From Rhizobium sullae (GTDB lineage: Bacteria; Pseudomonadota; Alphaproteobacteria; Rhizobiales; Rhizobiaceae), in NCBI RefSeq assembly GCF_900169785.1, contig NZ_FWER01000034.1:1-56079 (forward strand): a DNA stretch of 56,079 nucleotides, given 5' to 3'. Shown here one piece after another: positions 25,171-33,742 of this stretch. How positions within the stretch are numbered: position 1 is the stretch's first letter; each line of letters begins with the position of its first letter. The position numbers and the translations under genes are program-made. The notes below the pieces were generated by a model, which saw only the letters and a list, made by a program, of their open reading frames with translations, had not been told where the DNA came from and did no database searches.

Positions 25171-25490
25171 TTATTTGATCATCACGTCACGAACACCTGC
25201 CTGCCGAAAGCCTTGTTCCGCTTTCGCGATTTCGTCGCTCCTGACATGGGCCGATATTTGGATCTCGCCGCGCAAAGCAGCGAATCGTGGATATCGTGAC
25301 CTATCATGCTCCTCTTCATGCGAGGCATCGCCGCCGGAACGTGCCCGTGCCGGCGTCAGTCCGGCTGTTCGATTATACAGAAATGTTGGCACGCGCGATG
25401 CCATGTTGCTGCACGAGGCTCAACCGCCAGATTCGCTGCCGGCTCTCTGATCGACGCGGTTATCGCAGAGCGGCAAACTCAAGACTAATG
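25171..25490 (-). pseudogene. Broken paralogue of the protein encoded at 6809
   Basis: The C-terminal frame has SGGDASHEEEHDR, GEIQISAHVRSDEIAKAEQG and ends AGVRDVMIK, parallel to SGGDASHDEG, GEIEVSADIAYSQVAAVQRS and AGAMRVSSR of the intact protein. The N-terminal part (LVQQHGIARANISV) is in another frame and stops appear upstream, so one or more bases are lost. Confidence 0.65.
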
Positions 25491-25553
25491 ACATCAATGT
25501 TTCGTCGGTGAAGGAAAGGAATTCGAAAAGAGCACGACGCCACATTCGTAGTT

Positions 25554-25578
25554 GGAACCTGCCGCCATCACAGGTGTT
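25554..25578 (+). promoter_or_regulatory. EcfG-type promoter of the GH13 gene
   Basis: GGAAC at 25554-25558, 16 bases, TGTT at 25575-25578, 35 bases before the ATG at 25613. Confidence 0.65.
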
Positions 25579-25612
25579 CTCTCAAGATTCCAAATAAGTA
25601 GGAAAGCCATCG

Positions 25613-27292
25613 ATGGAGCAGTCCACGACACCGCTGAGAGGGCCTGCGCGATCACCTCTCCAACCGAAATGGTGGCATACGGCAACTGTCTACCAGATCT
25701 ATCCGCGCAGCTTCTGCGACTCGAATGGAGACGGCATTGGCGACATTGCCGGCATCGCCTCAAAGCTCGATTATCTGAAGAAGCTCGGGATCGACATTAT
25801 CTGGCTGTCGCCGATCTACAAGTCGCCGATGGACGACAACGGTTACGACATATCCGACTATCGGGACATCGCCCCCGAATTTGGCACGCTGACAGATTTC
25901 GACCAGCTCGTGGCGGAGGCGAAAGAACGCGGTATCGGCATCATGCTCGATCTGGTCGTGAACCATACGTCCGACGAGCACCCATGGTTTCTCGAATCCC
26001 GTCAGGGGCCTGACAACCCGTTACGCGAGTTTTACATCTGGCGCAAGCCAGCCCCGGACGGGGGACCGCCGAACGGCCTGAAATCTTCCTTCGGTGGACC
26101 AGCCTGGACGCTCGACGCGGCGAGCGGTGAATATTACCTGCATATGTTTTCCCGCCGCCAGCCGGACCTCAACTGGGAGAACGAGAGGGTACGGGCGGAA
26201 ATCTATGACATGATGAACTGGTGGCTTGAGCGCGGCATTGCCGGGTTCCGCATGGATGTCATCGACTACATCGGCAAGCAGGTGGACCGGGAGCTGATCA
26301 AGGACGGACCGCATCTGCACAAATATCTACAGGAGATGAATGCGAAGACCTTCGGCAGCCGCGACATTCTTACGGTTGGCGAAGCCTGGAGCGCCACCCC
26401 CGGCGCGGCCCTCCTCTATTCTGGGCGTGACCGTCAAGAATTATCCATGATCTTTCAGTTCGAGCACGTTACCCAGCAGTGGGACGAGCTCTACGGGAAA
26501 TGGCGCCCGAAACCGCTCGACCTCGTGAATCTCAAGACGGTCCTCAGCAAATGGCAGTTTGCCTTATCCGACGATGGGTGGAATTCCCTCTTTTGGGGTA
26601 ATCACGATCTGCCGCGTGCCGTCTCGCGCTACGGCGATGTCACCGGATATCATGTCGAGTCAGCCAAGATGTTGGCGACAGTGCTGCATTTCCTAAAAGG
26701 CACGCCCTTCGTCTATCAGGGCGAGGAGATCGGCATGACAAACGTGCCTTTCACTTCCATCGAACAGTACCGGGATATCGAAACGCTCAATATGCACAGA
26801 TTGCACGTGGAGGCAGGCCTTTCACCGGAGGATTTTATCCGAGGGGCAAATGAGAACGGCCGCGATAACGCCCGCACACCGATGCAATGGAGCGCGGCCC
26901 CCTATGGCGGTTTTTCGACCAGCGTACCTTGGATCGAAGTCAACCCCAATTATCCGAAGGTCAACGCCGAAGCGGCCATCAGGGACGAAAAATCGATCTG
27001 GAATCACTACCGCACATTGATTGCTCTCCGTAAGACGCATCCTGTAATCGTATACGGGGAGTACCGGTCCTGGCTCGACCAGCATCCGGACGTCTTCATC
27101 TATACCCGTACGCTCGACGGGAGCCGGATTATTGTCGTCGCCAATTTCACACCGCGGCACGTTGCGCTGAGTTTGCCGTCAGAGCTCGACATGAACGGAG
27201 AATGTCTCATCTGCAATTATAAACCAGTGAATATGATCACCGAAACCATGGATCTGCGTCCATACGAGGCGTTCGCCGTTGCGTCTAAATGA
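25613..27292 (+). CDS. GH13 alpha-glucosidase (oligo-1,6-glucosidase/trehalose-hydrolase type)
   Basis: 559 aa, complete. The (beta/alpha)8 barrel starts with WWHTATVYQIYPRSFCDSNG and DGIGDIAGI. GH13 regions I-IV are present: DLVVNHTSDEHPWF, GFRMDVIDYI (nucleophile Asp near 214), TVGEAW (acid/base Glu near 256) and WGNHDLPR (transition-state Asp near 331). The QPDLNWEN and FTSIEQYRDIET stretches are typical of the GH13 oligo-glucosidase group. There is no signal peptide, so it is cytoplasmic. It probably splits short alpha-glucosides such as sucrose isomers or isomaltose; exact specificity cannot be read. It is a single gene with its own stress promoter. Confidence 0.92.
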   Translation: MEQSTTPLRGPARSPLQPKWWHTATVYQIYPRSFCDSNGDGIGDIAGIASKLDYLKKLGIDIIWLSPIYKSPMDDNGYDISDYRDIAPEFGTLTDFDQLVAEAKERGIGIMLDLVVNHTSDEHPWFLESRQGPDNPLREFYIWRKPAPDGGPPNGLKSSFGGPAWTLDAASGEYYLHMFSRRQPDLNWENERVRAEIYDMMNWWLERGIAGFRMDVIDYIGKQVDRELIKDGPHLHKYLQEMNAKTFGSRDILTVGEAWSATPGAALLYSGRDRQELSMIFQFEHVTQQWDELYGKWRPKPLDLVNLKTVLSKWQFALSDDGWNSLFWGNHDLPRAVSRYGDVTGYHVESAKMLATVLHFLKGTPFVYQGEEIGMTNVPFTSIEQYRDIETLNMHRLHVEAGLSPEDFIRGANENGRDNARTPMQWSAAPYGGFSTSVPWIEVNPNYPKVNAEAAIRDEKSIWNHYRTLIALRKTHPVIVYGEYRSWLDQHPDVFIYTRTLDGSRIIVVANFTPRHVALSLPSELDMNGECLICNYKPVNMITETMDLRPYEAFAVASK

Positions 27293-27684
27293 AGCTGAGA
27301 TAGGTCACCGTTGCAGATGGTCGGTATTGACGGTCGTGTGGCCGGTCATTGCCTGAGGTTTCTCATCGGTTACTGCATAAGTTTGTCCGGCGTCGAACTC
27401 AACCTATAGTCGCGGCCAAACGCAGCAGCGGACTAGCAGCATAATGTTCGGTAACCTCCTCGTGCAGCCGGGAGAGGTCTATAACGGTCTACTTCAACCA
27501 TTAGGTGATCGTCCGGCACCAACTCCCGCAGCGAGCCGCACGCGTAGGGTTCAAGCTGATCGCGTTCACTACGGCGGAGCGTCATGAACCCTCCAGAGAA
27601 TCAACGATTGCCCAATTGGATCAGCCGCATGAGAGTTCTTCAACAGCCCGGTGGCTCCCCGATCCTGCGCTTCCATGATCACAG
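27293..27684. other. Intergenic stretch, nothing recognised
   Basis: 392 bases between the convergent GH13 and alcohol dehydrogenase genes. I see no convincing gene, promoter of the island type, or hairpin terminator with a T run. Confidence 0.5.
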
Positions 27685-28863
27685 TCAGGTTCCTTGCGGC
27701 TTAAGAACGACTTTTATGCAGCCGTCTTTCTTGTCGCGGAAAGTCTTGTAGAGATCGGGGCCTTCTTCGAGAGAGGCGCGATGGGTGATTACGAATGACG
27801 GATCGATCTCCCCCTTCTGAATGCGTTCCATGAGCAGCGGCAGATAATGCTGCACCGGCGTCTGGGCCATTCGGAACGTCAGGCCCCGGTTGATCGCTGA
27901 ACCCATCGGGATCTTGTCGAGGAAACCGCCGTAGACGCCGACGATTGAAACCGTGCCGAAGTTGCGGCAGGAGTGGATCGCCTGGCGAAGGACGTGCGGG
28001 CGGTCAGTCCCCATGAACGTGGCGACTTTGATGCGGTCAAGCCGTGAGTCCCAGCTCGCCGACGCCTCGGCTTCGGTGCCAACCGCATCGATGCATGCGT
28101 CGGCGCCACGCCCGTTGGTCAGTTCCATGAGCTTGTCGTATACATCCTCGTCCATGAAATCGAGAGTGACTGCGCCTGACTCTTCGGCAAGAGCAAGTCG
28201 CTCTTGGACGGTATCGATTGCAATGACGCGTTCAGCGCCAAGGATGAAAGCTGATTTGATCGCCATCTGTCCTACGGGACCGCAACCCCAGATCGCGATC
28301 GTGTCGCCGGACTGAATATTGCAGAAGTCTGCTGCCATGTATCCTGTCGGAAAGATGTCGGAGAGAAAGAGCACCTGCTCATCCGACAGTCCATCGGGCA
28401 CTTTTATCGGTCCGACGTCTGCATAGGGGATGCGCAGGTACTCGGCCTGGCCTCCACTGTAACCGCCGAGAAGATGCGTGTAGCCGAACAGGCCTGCAGG
28501 TGAGTTTCCCCACATCTTCTTGACCTTCGAGGGATCGGGATTGCTGCGTTCACATCCGGAATAAAAGCCGCGCCGGCAGAAGAAGCACTCACCGCAGGAA
28601 ATGGTGAAAGGAACGACGACCCGGTCGCCAATCTTGAGCTTCTTATTGTCCTTCCCGACTTCGACGACCTCGCCCATGGTCTCATGACCCATGATGTCGC
28701 CGCTATGCATGTCCGGCATGACGCCGTTGAAGAGATGAAGATCCGAGCCGCAAATCGCGCAGGCTGTCACCTTGATGATCGCGTCGCGGCCTTCCTCGAT
28801 TTGCGGATCGGGAACGCTCTCGCACCGGATGTCGTGTTTGCCGTGCCAGGTGAGTGCTTTCAT
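27685..28863 (-). CDS. Zinc-dependent alcohol dehydrogenase, formaldehyde-dehydrogenase-like
   Basis: 392 aa. The catalytic zinc site is CAICGSDLH (Cys near 38) and GHETMGEVVEVG; the structural zinc site has four Cys in CGECFFCRRGFYSGC. The Rossmann loop is IAIWGCGPVGQMAIKSAF. Extra length and the MWGNSPAGLFGYTHLLGGYS region place it with the glutathione-independent formaldehyde dehydrogenase-like MDR group rather than classical ADH. It oxidises small alcohols or aldehydes with NAD (family knowledge). An island-type promoter lies about 130 bases upstream. Confidence 0.9.
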   Translation of the reverse strand: MKALTWHGKHDIRCESVPDPQIEEGRDAIIKVTACAICGSDLHLFNGVMPDMHSGDIMGHETMGEVVEVGKDNKKLKIGDRVVVPFTISCGECFFCRRGFYSGCERSNPDPSKVKKMWGNSPAGLFGYTHLLGGYSGGQAEYLRIPYADVGPIKVPDGLSDEQVLFLSDIFPTGYMAADFCNIQSGDTIAIWGCGPVGQMAIKSAFILGAERVIAIDTVQERLALAEESGAVTLDFMDEDVYDKLMELTNGRGADACIDAVGTEAEASASWDSRLDRIKVATFMGTDRPHVLRQAIHSCRNFGTVSIVGVYGGFLDKIPMGSAINRGLTFRMAQTPVQHYLPLLMERIQKGEIDPSFVITHRASLEEGPDLYKTFRDKKDGCIKVVLKPQGT

Positions 28864-28993
28864 GTCTTCGCCTGCCTTTCGATCTAGCGCGCAATGCCGA
28901 CGCGCTGCTCTTGCAGCTCTTCGGGTCTTGGAACATGCCGTGCACAGAAACGATCCGTCGTCTCGTGTCCTGAAATTCTCAACAAGACGATCA

Positions 28994-29018
28994 AACCTTG
29001 ATCAGAGGATGTTGTTCC
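28994..29018 (-). promoter_or_regulatory. EcfG-type promoter of the alcohol dehydrogenase
   Basis: Leftward GGAAC (29018-29014), 16 bases, GGTT (28997-28994). Confidence 0.55.
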
Positions 29019-29289
29019 ATCGGATAACGAAGCCGATCCGCAGCCGCAGGGACAAACACTCGCTCGGCGTGTTTAGCGGGCGAACCGGCAATGGCGGGCT
29101 TGGCATGAAAGCACGCCGCCGCGGAGCGCCCGACGAAGGTTCCTCCTTGCCAGGCTCTCGAACAACGCTTTGGTTAGCCTGGTCTTCCCTTCCTTGAACA
29201 TCGTGTGCAATGGCGGGGCGAGTTCGGTATCGATCTTCCTAGCGGCCCGGATTCTAGCCGCAACCCTTCTGGGCAGAGTACGCACTAGA

Positions 29290-29316
29290 TGCTGCTGTTG
29301 GCTCTATTGCTGCTGC
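29290..29316 (-). repeat. Inverted copy of a Gln-codon-rich 27-mer
   Basis: The reverse complement of this segment matches 29960-29986 with one mismatch in 27 bases. It spans the stop codon of the small gene at 29304 and encodes Gln runs. Confidence 0.7.
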
Positions 29317-29525
29317 TGTTCGGCATTTTTACTTTCCTTAAGGGCTGGTGCACCCGTTTCATCCTCGACGGCGTCAGGCGGAGCACCTTCCGTGCGCTTG
29401 TATGGATCCTCGATTCTGGTCGATTCGGTGGAGGCATAGTCCTGCACATAGAAAAAGAACGTGCCGGCAAGCGCCGCAATGGCGAGCGCGCAAACGAGTG
29501 CGAGTAGTTCCTTCCTGGGTCGCAT
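29304..29525 (-). CDS. Small membrane protein with Gln-rich tail
   Basis: 73 aa. AAGGAG sits 6 bases before the ATG. A basic start (MRPRKE) leads to one membrane span (LLALVCALAIAALAGTFFFYV) and a charged, probably periplasmic tail ending in QQQQ. No family recognised. It is arranged divergently with the small membrane gene at 29650, with back-to-back stress promoters between them. The stop TAG corresponds to TAT (Tyr) in the inverted copy at 29960. Confidence 0.65.
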   Translation of the reverse strand: MRPRKELLALVCALAIAALAGTFFFYVQDYASTESTRIEDPYKRTEGAPPDAVEDETGAPALKESKNAEQQQQ

Positions 29526-29555
29526 TTTGTCTCCTTCTCATGTCGACGAACGGTC

Positions 29556-29580
29556 AACCAAGGGAGCTTCCGAAAGTTCC
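29556..29580 (-). promoter_or_regulatory. EcfG-type promoter, leftward half of a divergent pair
   Basis: Leftward GGAAC (29580-29576), 16 bases, GGTT (29559-29556), 30 bases before the ATG at 29525. Confidence 0.6.
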
Positions 29581-29592
29581 TCCCTTTTGTTT

Positions 29593-29617
29593 GGAACATC
29601 TCAAGCGCCTTGCGGTT
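29593..29617 (+). promoter_or_regulatory. EcfG-type promoter, rightward half of a divergent pair
   Basis: GGAAC at 29593-29597, 16 bases, GGTT at 29614-29617. The two -35 elements are only 12 bases apart. Confidence 0.6.
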
Positions 29618-29649
29618 AGCGGTGCCAAGTGGTGCTGCGGGAGGTCTGC

Positions 29650-29832
29650 ATGAACTCGAGACTGTATTTGGTCGGCGCGGTGGTTCTTTGTCTCGCTCTC
29701 ATTGGCATATTCTTCTTTATCCCTGGTTCCGATGAGGACACAGGCGAGACTCCAAAAGGACTTCCTCCACCTGCCGAAAATCAACCTAACCCGTCGTTGA
29801 CGCCGGGCACGCCTGGTTCCCGACCCCCTTAA
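29650..29832 (+). CDS. Small membrane protein with Pro-rich tail
   Basis: 60 aa from the ATG at 29650, after GGGAGGT. One span (LVGAVVLCLALIGIFFFIP) is followed by an acidic then Pro-rich segment (GLPPPAENQPNPSLTPGTPG). No family recognised. It has the same plan as its divergent neighbour at 29304. A stretch resembling that neighbour's Gln-rich tail lies downstream at 29960-29986. Confidence 0.6.
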   Translation: MNSRLYLVGAVVLCLALIGIFFFIPGSDEDTGETPKGLPPPAENQPNPSLTPGTPGSRPP

Positions 29833-29959
29833 ACTGGACTACCACGAGCGTTTTCGATCTGCGCCTGTGGTCAGCATTTCCAAACGTTCCACGACAATGT
29901 CGGGGACTATGATCTGGGTCGTGCATTGACGTCTTTGATCGTAACAGCGAGCGTACATC

Positions 29960-29986
29960 GCAGCAGCAATATAGCCAACAGCAGCA
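29960..29986 (+). repeat. Gln-codon-rich 27-mer, direct orientation
   Basis: Partner of the inverted copy at 29290-29316. In one frame it reads SQQQYSQQQH. It lies outside any recognised gene. Confidence 0.65.
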
Positions 29987-30008
29987 CTTGGTGCTGTCTT
30001 GCAATGAT

Positions 30009-30401
30009 TCACTGTGAATGGCCATGAGGTTTGGCGTGACCGTGAGTGCGGAAATAGCGCTCGTCGAGCTCGGCAATGATATCAGCGCCTCTCTCACCGG
30101 CGTTGATCTTGAGCAACTCGTCTATTTTTGCCTCGAGCCTGTCGTCATTCTCTTTGGAGGAGGGAGAGCCCACATAAAGAAAATAAGCAAGACCCACGAC
30201 TTGCCATATCAACTGCAGAAATTCCGATTGCCAATTTTCAAAAGTGTCTCGAGACAGTTGTATCGCATACTCAGAAAACTGAGGAGCCTTTGCATGTTCC
30301 ATCGTCTCATCAACATAGGCGAACCAACCGAAGGTCCAATGCCCCAAGATGGAAACGAGAAAGAAAATAGCCGTAATCCATGCGTAAGCGTAACGTTTCA
30401 T
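30009..30401 (-). CDS. DUF6766 family membrane protein
   Basis: About 130 aa from ATG 30401; GGAGA precedes it, while the open frame further upstream has no site. Two membrane segments (AWITAIFFLVSILGHWTFGW and LIWQVVGLAYFLYVG) flank a helix containing the typical FENWQSEFLQ block, followed by GSPSSKE. The C-terminal part is soluble and ends in a His-rich tail (HGHAKPHGHSQ). Function is unknown. The family is widespread in soil bacteria. Confidence 0.75.
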   Translation of the reverse strand: MKRYAYAWITAIFFLVSILGHWTFGWFAYVDETMEHAKAPQFSEYAIQLSRDTFENWQSEFLQLIWQVVGLAYFLYVGSPSSKENDDRLEAKIDELLKINAGERGADIIAELDERYFRTHGHAKPHGHSQ

Positions 30402-30999
30402 GATTATCTCTCCGATTGACGTCAAACGCGCGGCGCGACCGCGGGCTGGTGAAGGCGAGCGCCACTTCTCTAAAACGCAACCAGCCGTTTTGAGTTCATC
30501 AAAAAAATGGCTAGGCCCCGGCAGGATCGGCTGGGAGGCGCCGTTCATCAACCGGAGGAGACATAGCCGTCAAACGCAATTGGCCACAATGACTGCGCGA
30601 GTTTTGCACCTGTTCGCGAGAGCCATGATTTGTGATCCGGCTGCACAGGCGCTTCTTCAAAAGATGCCGGGGCTGCGACCTGCTCTTAAACGCGGGACCT
30701 TAGTCATTGCTTCAGAGTACTGATAGGAGCGTCACGGCCTGGAAGACGCGGCGAAAGCCTGTCAGCACTGAGGCGGGCGGGCATCCCGCAAGCGGATTTT
30801 CGAGACCCCTTGGCGAGCTCAGGGCCTCCTGCGGTCGGGCCGCGATGAAAAAGCATCAGTCGGGCCTGACCGGCCGTCCCGCCTCGTCGATACAAGATGA
30901 CCGTGGCGACGTGAAGAGTTCGCGCAGTGTCGCCCGACAGATGCATCCTTTTGAGGGGACGTGCGTTGTGCTGTGATCGCAATATCGGGAGAAAACATC

Positions 31000-31434
31000 A
31001 TGGCCCAGCGAGACACAGCACCTCCAGAAAGCGTCGACACTGACGCAAAGCTGCAGGCTCACCTTGCCGAGCTCGAGGCCGAAGCGCCGGCCGAGGAGGA
31101 ACTCACTTCTCCTGCAGACGGCGTTCTATCGGAAGCAAGCCCTTTCCAGCGCGTCAGAGACGACCTCGACCATGTGCGCAATGAGATCGAACTGCTCCGG
31201 GAAAGGCTGTCCCCCGTCAGGCGGCAGACGACCGCCGTTGCGCGGTCCAACTTAAAATGGGCCGACGCCAGCGCTCACGCTCAGCTGGGCGCATATCCAT
31301 GGGTGAAACTTTTCGCCGCGATGGCCGCGACCGTCGCCGGCGCGCAGGTACTGAGACGGCTTCCCTTGGGTGCGATCGCGGCAACCGTCATACCTTTGCT
31401 CGTCGCTCAGCTCGAGGCGAAATCCCGCCGATGA
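31000..31434 (+). CDS. Hypothetical membrane-anchored helical protein
   Basis: 144 aa. GGGAGA lies ahead of the ATG. An acidic N-terminus (ELEAEAPAEEELTSP) is followed by a coiled-coil-like helix (RVRDDLDHVRNEIELLRERL), then a hydrophobic C-terminal region (VKLFAAMAATVAGAQVL, AIAATVIPLLVAQL). It resembles the Ndi/ElaB-like membrane-anchored stress proteins in layout, but no family is certain. Confidence 0.6.
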   Translation: MAQRDTAPPESVDTDAKLQAHLAELEAEAPAEEELTSPADGVLSEASPFQRVRDDLDHVRNEIELLRERLSPVRRQTTAVARSNLKWADASAHAQLGAYPWVKLFAAMAATVAGAQVLRRLPLGAIAATVIPLLVAQLEAKSRR

Positions 31435-31789
31435 CAGGAGATCGATCCCAACTGGGCAAAACCTAAGATGAACACCACACGTGAACTTCTCGCGCCAGGT
31501 CGATCAATACGATACGCCGGCGCGGGCCTCGTTTCGTGCCTATCCTTCATTTTAGAGGCATCGAATGATCGTCGAGCGGCGCTCCCGTTGACGAAAATCC
31601 GGCCTGACGTTTGCCCCCGCTCGCACTGGATCGCGCGTCGAGACCTGTTTCTTCTTTCTTGCGGCAGCGAAACGAGCAAAGCGCGTGTCTCGTGCAGCGG
31701 GATCGTCGGCCACTCGACCGCCTGGCTTAGGCCGTGCAGCGAGGCCCGCGGCGAAGGCGGCCGGCGGCTTTTCAGCATTCAGAAATGGC
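31435..31789. other. Intergenic stretch, no supported gene
   Basis: 355 bases. Open frames exist on both strands, but none has a ribosome binding site together with protein-like composition. Confidence 0.4.
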
Positions 31790-32287
31790 TCAGGCAGCTT
31801 TCGTTGCCTTCACATTCGCCGACGCCAGCGCAAGTTTCGTTAGCTTCTTGTCGGTGGCTTCCTCTTCCGCGAGGCTTGCCTGAAGGAGCGGGACAGCATC
31901 CTTCAAACCAAGCTGTTTGGCCCATGCGATAAGCGTGCCGTAGCGGGCGATTTCGTAATGTTCGACGGCTTGGGCCGAGGAGATCAATCCTGCGTCAAGC
32001 GCGGCCGAGCCCTTGAATTCTTCCATTATCTCCTCGCTTTCGGCGACCATCCCCTGGATAGCTTCGCAGGTCTTGCCGCGTGCAGGCTTGCCGAGGATCT
32101 CGAATACCTGAACGAGGCGCTCGACTTGGCTTTCAGTCTCGTCACGATGTTGCAGGAAGCCCGCCTTGCCTTCCTCCGACTGCGTTGCGCGCGCCATCTT
32201 CGGCAAGGCTTTGAGAATCTGCCTTTCGGCAAAGTAGATATCTTTCAGTGTTTCGACGAACAGGTCGTTCAAAGTCTTCTCTGCCAT
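31790..32287 (-). CDS. DUF892 (YciE/YciF) ferritin-like protein
   Basis: 165 aa, full length. ATAGGAG precedes the ATG. It begins KTLNDLFVETLKDIYFAERQ, the standard DUF892 opening, with helix pairs containing E..H metal-type residues (FLQHRDETESQVERL and AVEHYEIARYGTL). The family forms dimeric four-helix ferritin-like bundles and is induced by stress such as desiccation or starvation. It has an exact EcfG-type promoter. Compare the frameshifted copy at 14991, which belongs to a different subgroup. Confidence 0.92.
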   Translation of the reverse strand: MAEKTLNDLFVETLKDIYFAERQILKALPKMARATQSEEGKAGFLQHRDETESQVERLVQVFEILGKPARGKTCEAIQGMVAESEEIMEEFKGSAALDAGLISSAQAVEHYEIARYGTLIAWAKQLGLKDAVPLLQASLAEEEATDKKLTKLALASANVKATKAA

Positions 32288-32323
32288 TCTGGTCTCCTAT
32301 GGTCGGATGAGTCACCACATCTG

Positions 32324-32348
32324 AACGCGGCGCGCCGCGTGATGTTCC
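32324..32348 (-). promoter_or_regulatory. EcfG-type promoter (exact) of the DUF892 gene
   Basis: Leftward GGAAC (32348-32344), 16 bases, CGTT (32327-32324). The rest of 32349-32714 holds nothing I can support. Confidence 0.75.
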
Positions 32349-32714
32349 GATCAGCGACCGTAGGTTCATTGGCAACGGGAGGCTCGAAAGAAGTCGCGCT
32401 ATCAGGCTGAGCAGACGACCCCTAAGTGAGTTGCTTGACTGGAAAACATACGGAGCGATCGGGCATGTGCAGGAGATCGTCGGAAACGGCGAGGGATGGC
32501 GCGCAAGCATCTGCGAGCGCACATGATGGAGCCCCCACCTTTCGCGGGCACCTCTTGCGCCATCCGCGCTCGCGTCGCGGATAAGACAACGACCCGCCCT
32601 GGATCTGCTTCCGGCTTCATGCGACGGTTGAGTCATCGCTGGCGGCGAGACCTCCTGCTGGCGACGTGTAAAAGGGGCAGCTTACAAAAAGAGCTTCATA
32701 GCTAATCGGAAACG

Positions 32715-32975
32715 TTATTCTCCTCTTGCTGTATTTCCGGACAGCCGGTCCTGTTTCCATTTCTTAAACGGCGCGAGGAGTTGGCCTGGAAACCGGGTTT
32801 CGATCTCGTTTTCCACGACGATGATTTTTGCCTGAAGATCGGCGTCTACCTCGTCACTTGATGAAGCTTCCTCGCTCTCGCTTTCGAGCTTCGCCAGAAG
32901 CTCGAAAATCTCTTCGTCTGTCCATTTCTCGATGGATCGGGCGAAATCCGCCGTAGTGATCTCCTGCTGCATCAT
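32715..32975 (-). CDS. Small acidic hypothetical protein
   Basis: 86 aa. GGAGGCG precedes the ATG pair. Helical and acidic: FARSIEKWTDEEIFELLAKL, then an ESESEEASSSDEVDADLQAK linker and IIVVENEIETRFPGQLL. No domain recognised. A GGAAC-type promoter lies about 160 bases upstream. Confidence 0.6.
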   Translation of the reverse strand: MMQQEITTADFARSIEKWTDEEIFELLAKLESESEEASSSDEVDADLQAKIIVVENEIETRFPGQLLAPFKKWKQDRLSGNTARGE

Positions 32976-33133
32976 CGCCTCCGATCGTCATGCCGAGCCT
33001 GCGTTGCGGCGCTTGGGTCTGTTTGGCTACCTCGGACGTCAACTATCTCTTGCGTCGCCTTTCGACCTAGCTAGACCGGCCTCTCACGATTGCGGCAGCG
33101 GCAGACCTGAATTGCCAGGCACTCGAGGATGCT

Positions 33134-33158
33134 AACTCGGCGCCGTAATACATGTTCC
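33134..33158 (-). promoter_or_regulatory. EcfG-type promoter
   Basis: Leftward GGAAC (33158-33154), 16 bases, AGTT (33137-33134), facing the gene at 32975. Confidence 0.5.
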
Positions 33159-33274
33159 AAAAATAGACCACTCGCGAGACAGTCTTGTGGGTATGCCCTA
33201 CCTGCATTCCTTCAAGACCCGCACTGAGTGGAAAAATTTGGTGCCTTGCATCCTTCGCTGCAGGCGACCCAGGT

Positions 33275-33742
33275 CTACCACGCTGGGCGACTGATCATCA
33301 GCCAGACGATCGTCAAAACGGCGGCGAACGCTGGAAAGCCGCAAAAGAACCAGAGCCGGAACAGCTTATAGTATCTGCGCGGCAGAGGCTCGTTGTTGTC
33401 GGCGGAAGCCGCCGCAAGATTGCGCATCTCGATCTGCATCCACACAACTGGCAGCCAAAACGCGCCGGTTAGCAAGTACAGCATGATCGAACCGGCGAGC
33501 CACGGATCGGAGAACGAATAGCCGGCAATCCAGGCAAGCAGGATGCCCGTGATCGGCTGTGCCACGACTGCAGTGGCGGTAAACAAAAAATCGGCAATGA
33601 CGACAATGCGGGCGACGGCGGCAATTGTCTTAGCATTGTCCGTGTAATGCGCGAGGAGCATGAAGAACGCGATTCCCGCACCAGTCCCCAAAAGCACGCA
33701 CGCACCGACTACGTGGAGAAACTTTAGGAAGAGGTAGACCAT
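33275..33742 (-). CDS. DUF2269 family integral membrane protein
   Basis: 155 aa. Four hydrophobic spans, opening MVYLFLKFLHVVGACVLLGTG and including TGAFWLPVVWMQIEMRNLA. The His near residue 10, the Gly-rich first helix and the WMQIEM motif fit DUF2269. The start ATG shares one base with the stop of the upstream gene (TGATG), so translation is coupled. Such DUF2269 genes follow SDR-DoxX genes in many proteobacteria, suggesting a shared membrane redox role (inference). Confidence 0.82.
   Translation of the reverse strand: MVYLFLKFLHVVGACVLLGTGAGIAFFMLLAHYTDNAKTIAAVARIVVIADFLFTATAVVAQPITGILLAWIAGYSFSDPWLAGSIMLYLLTGAFWLPVVWMQIEMRNLAAASADNNEPLPRRYYKLFRLWFFCGFPAFAAVLTIVWLMISRPAW

Noticed and set aside
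29073..29285. Leftward 70-codon frame after the small membrane gene
   Set aside because: No ribosome binding site; Arg-rich read-through of the region following the Gln-rich tail.
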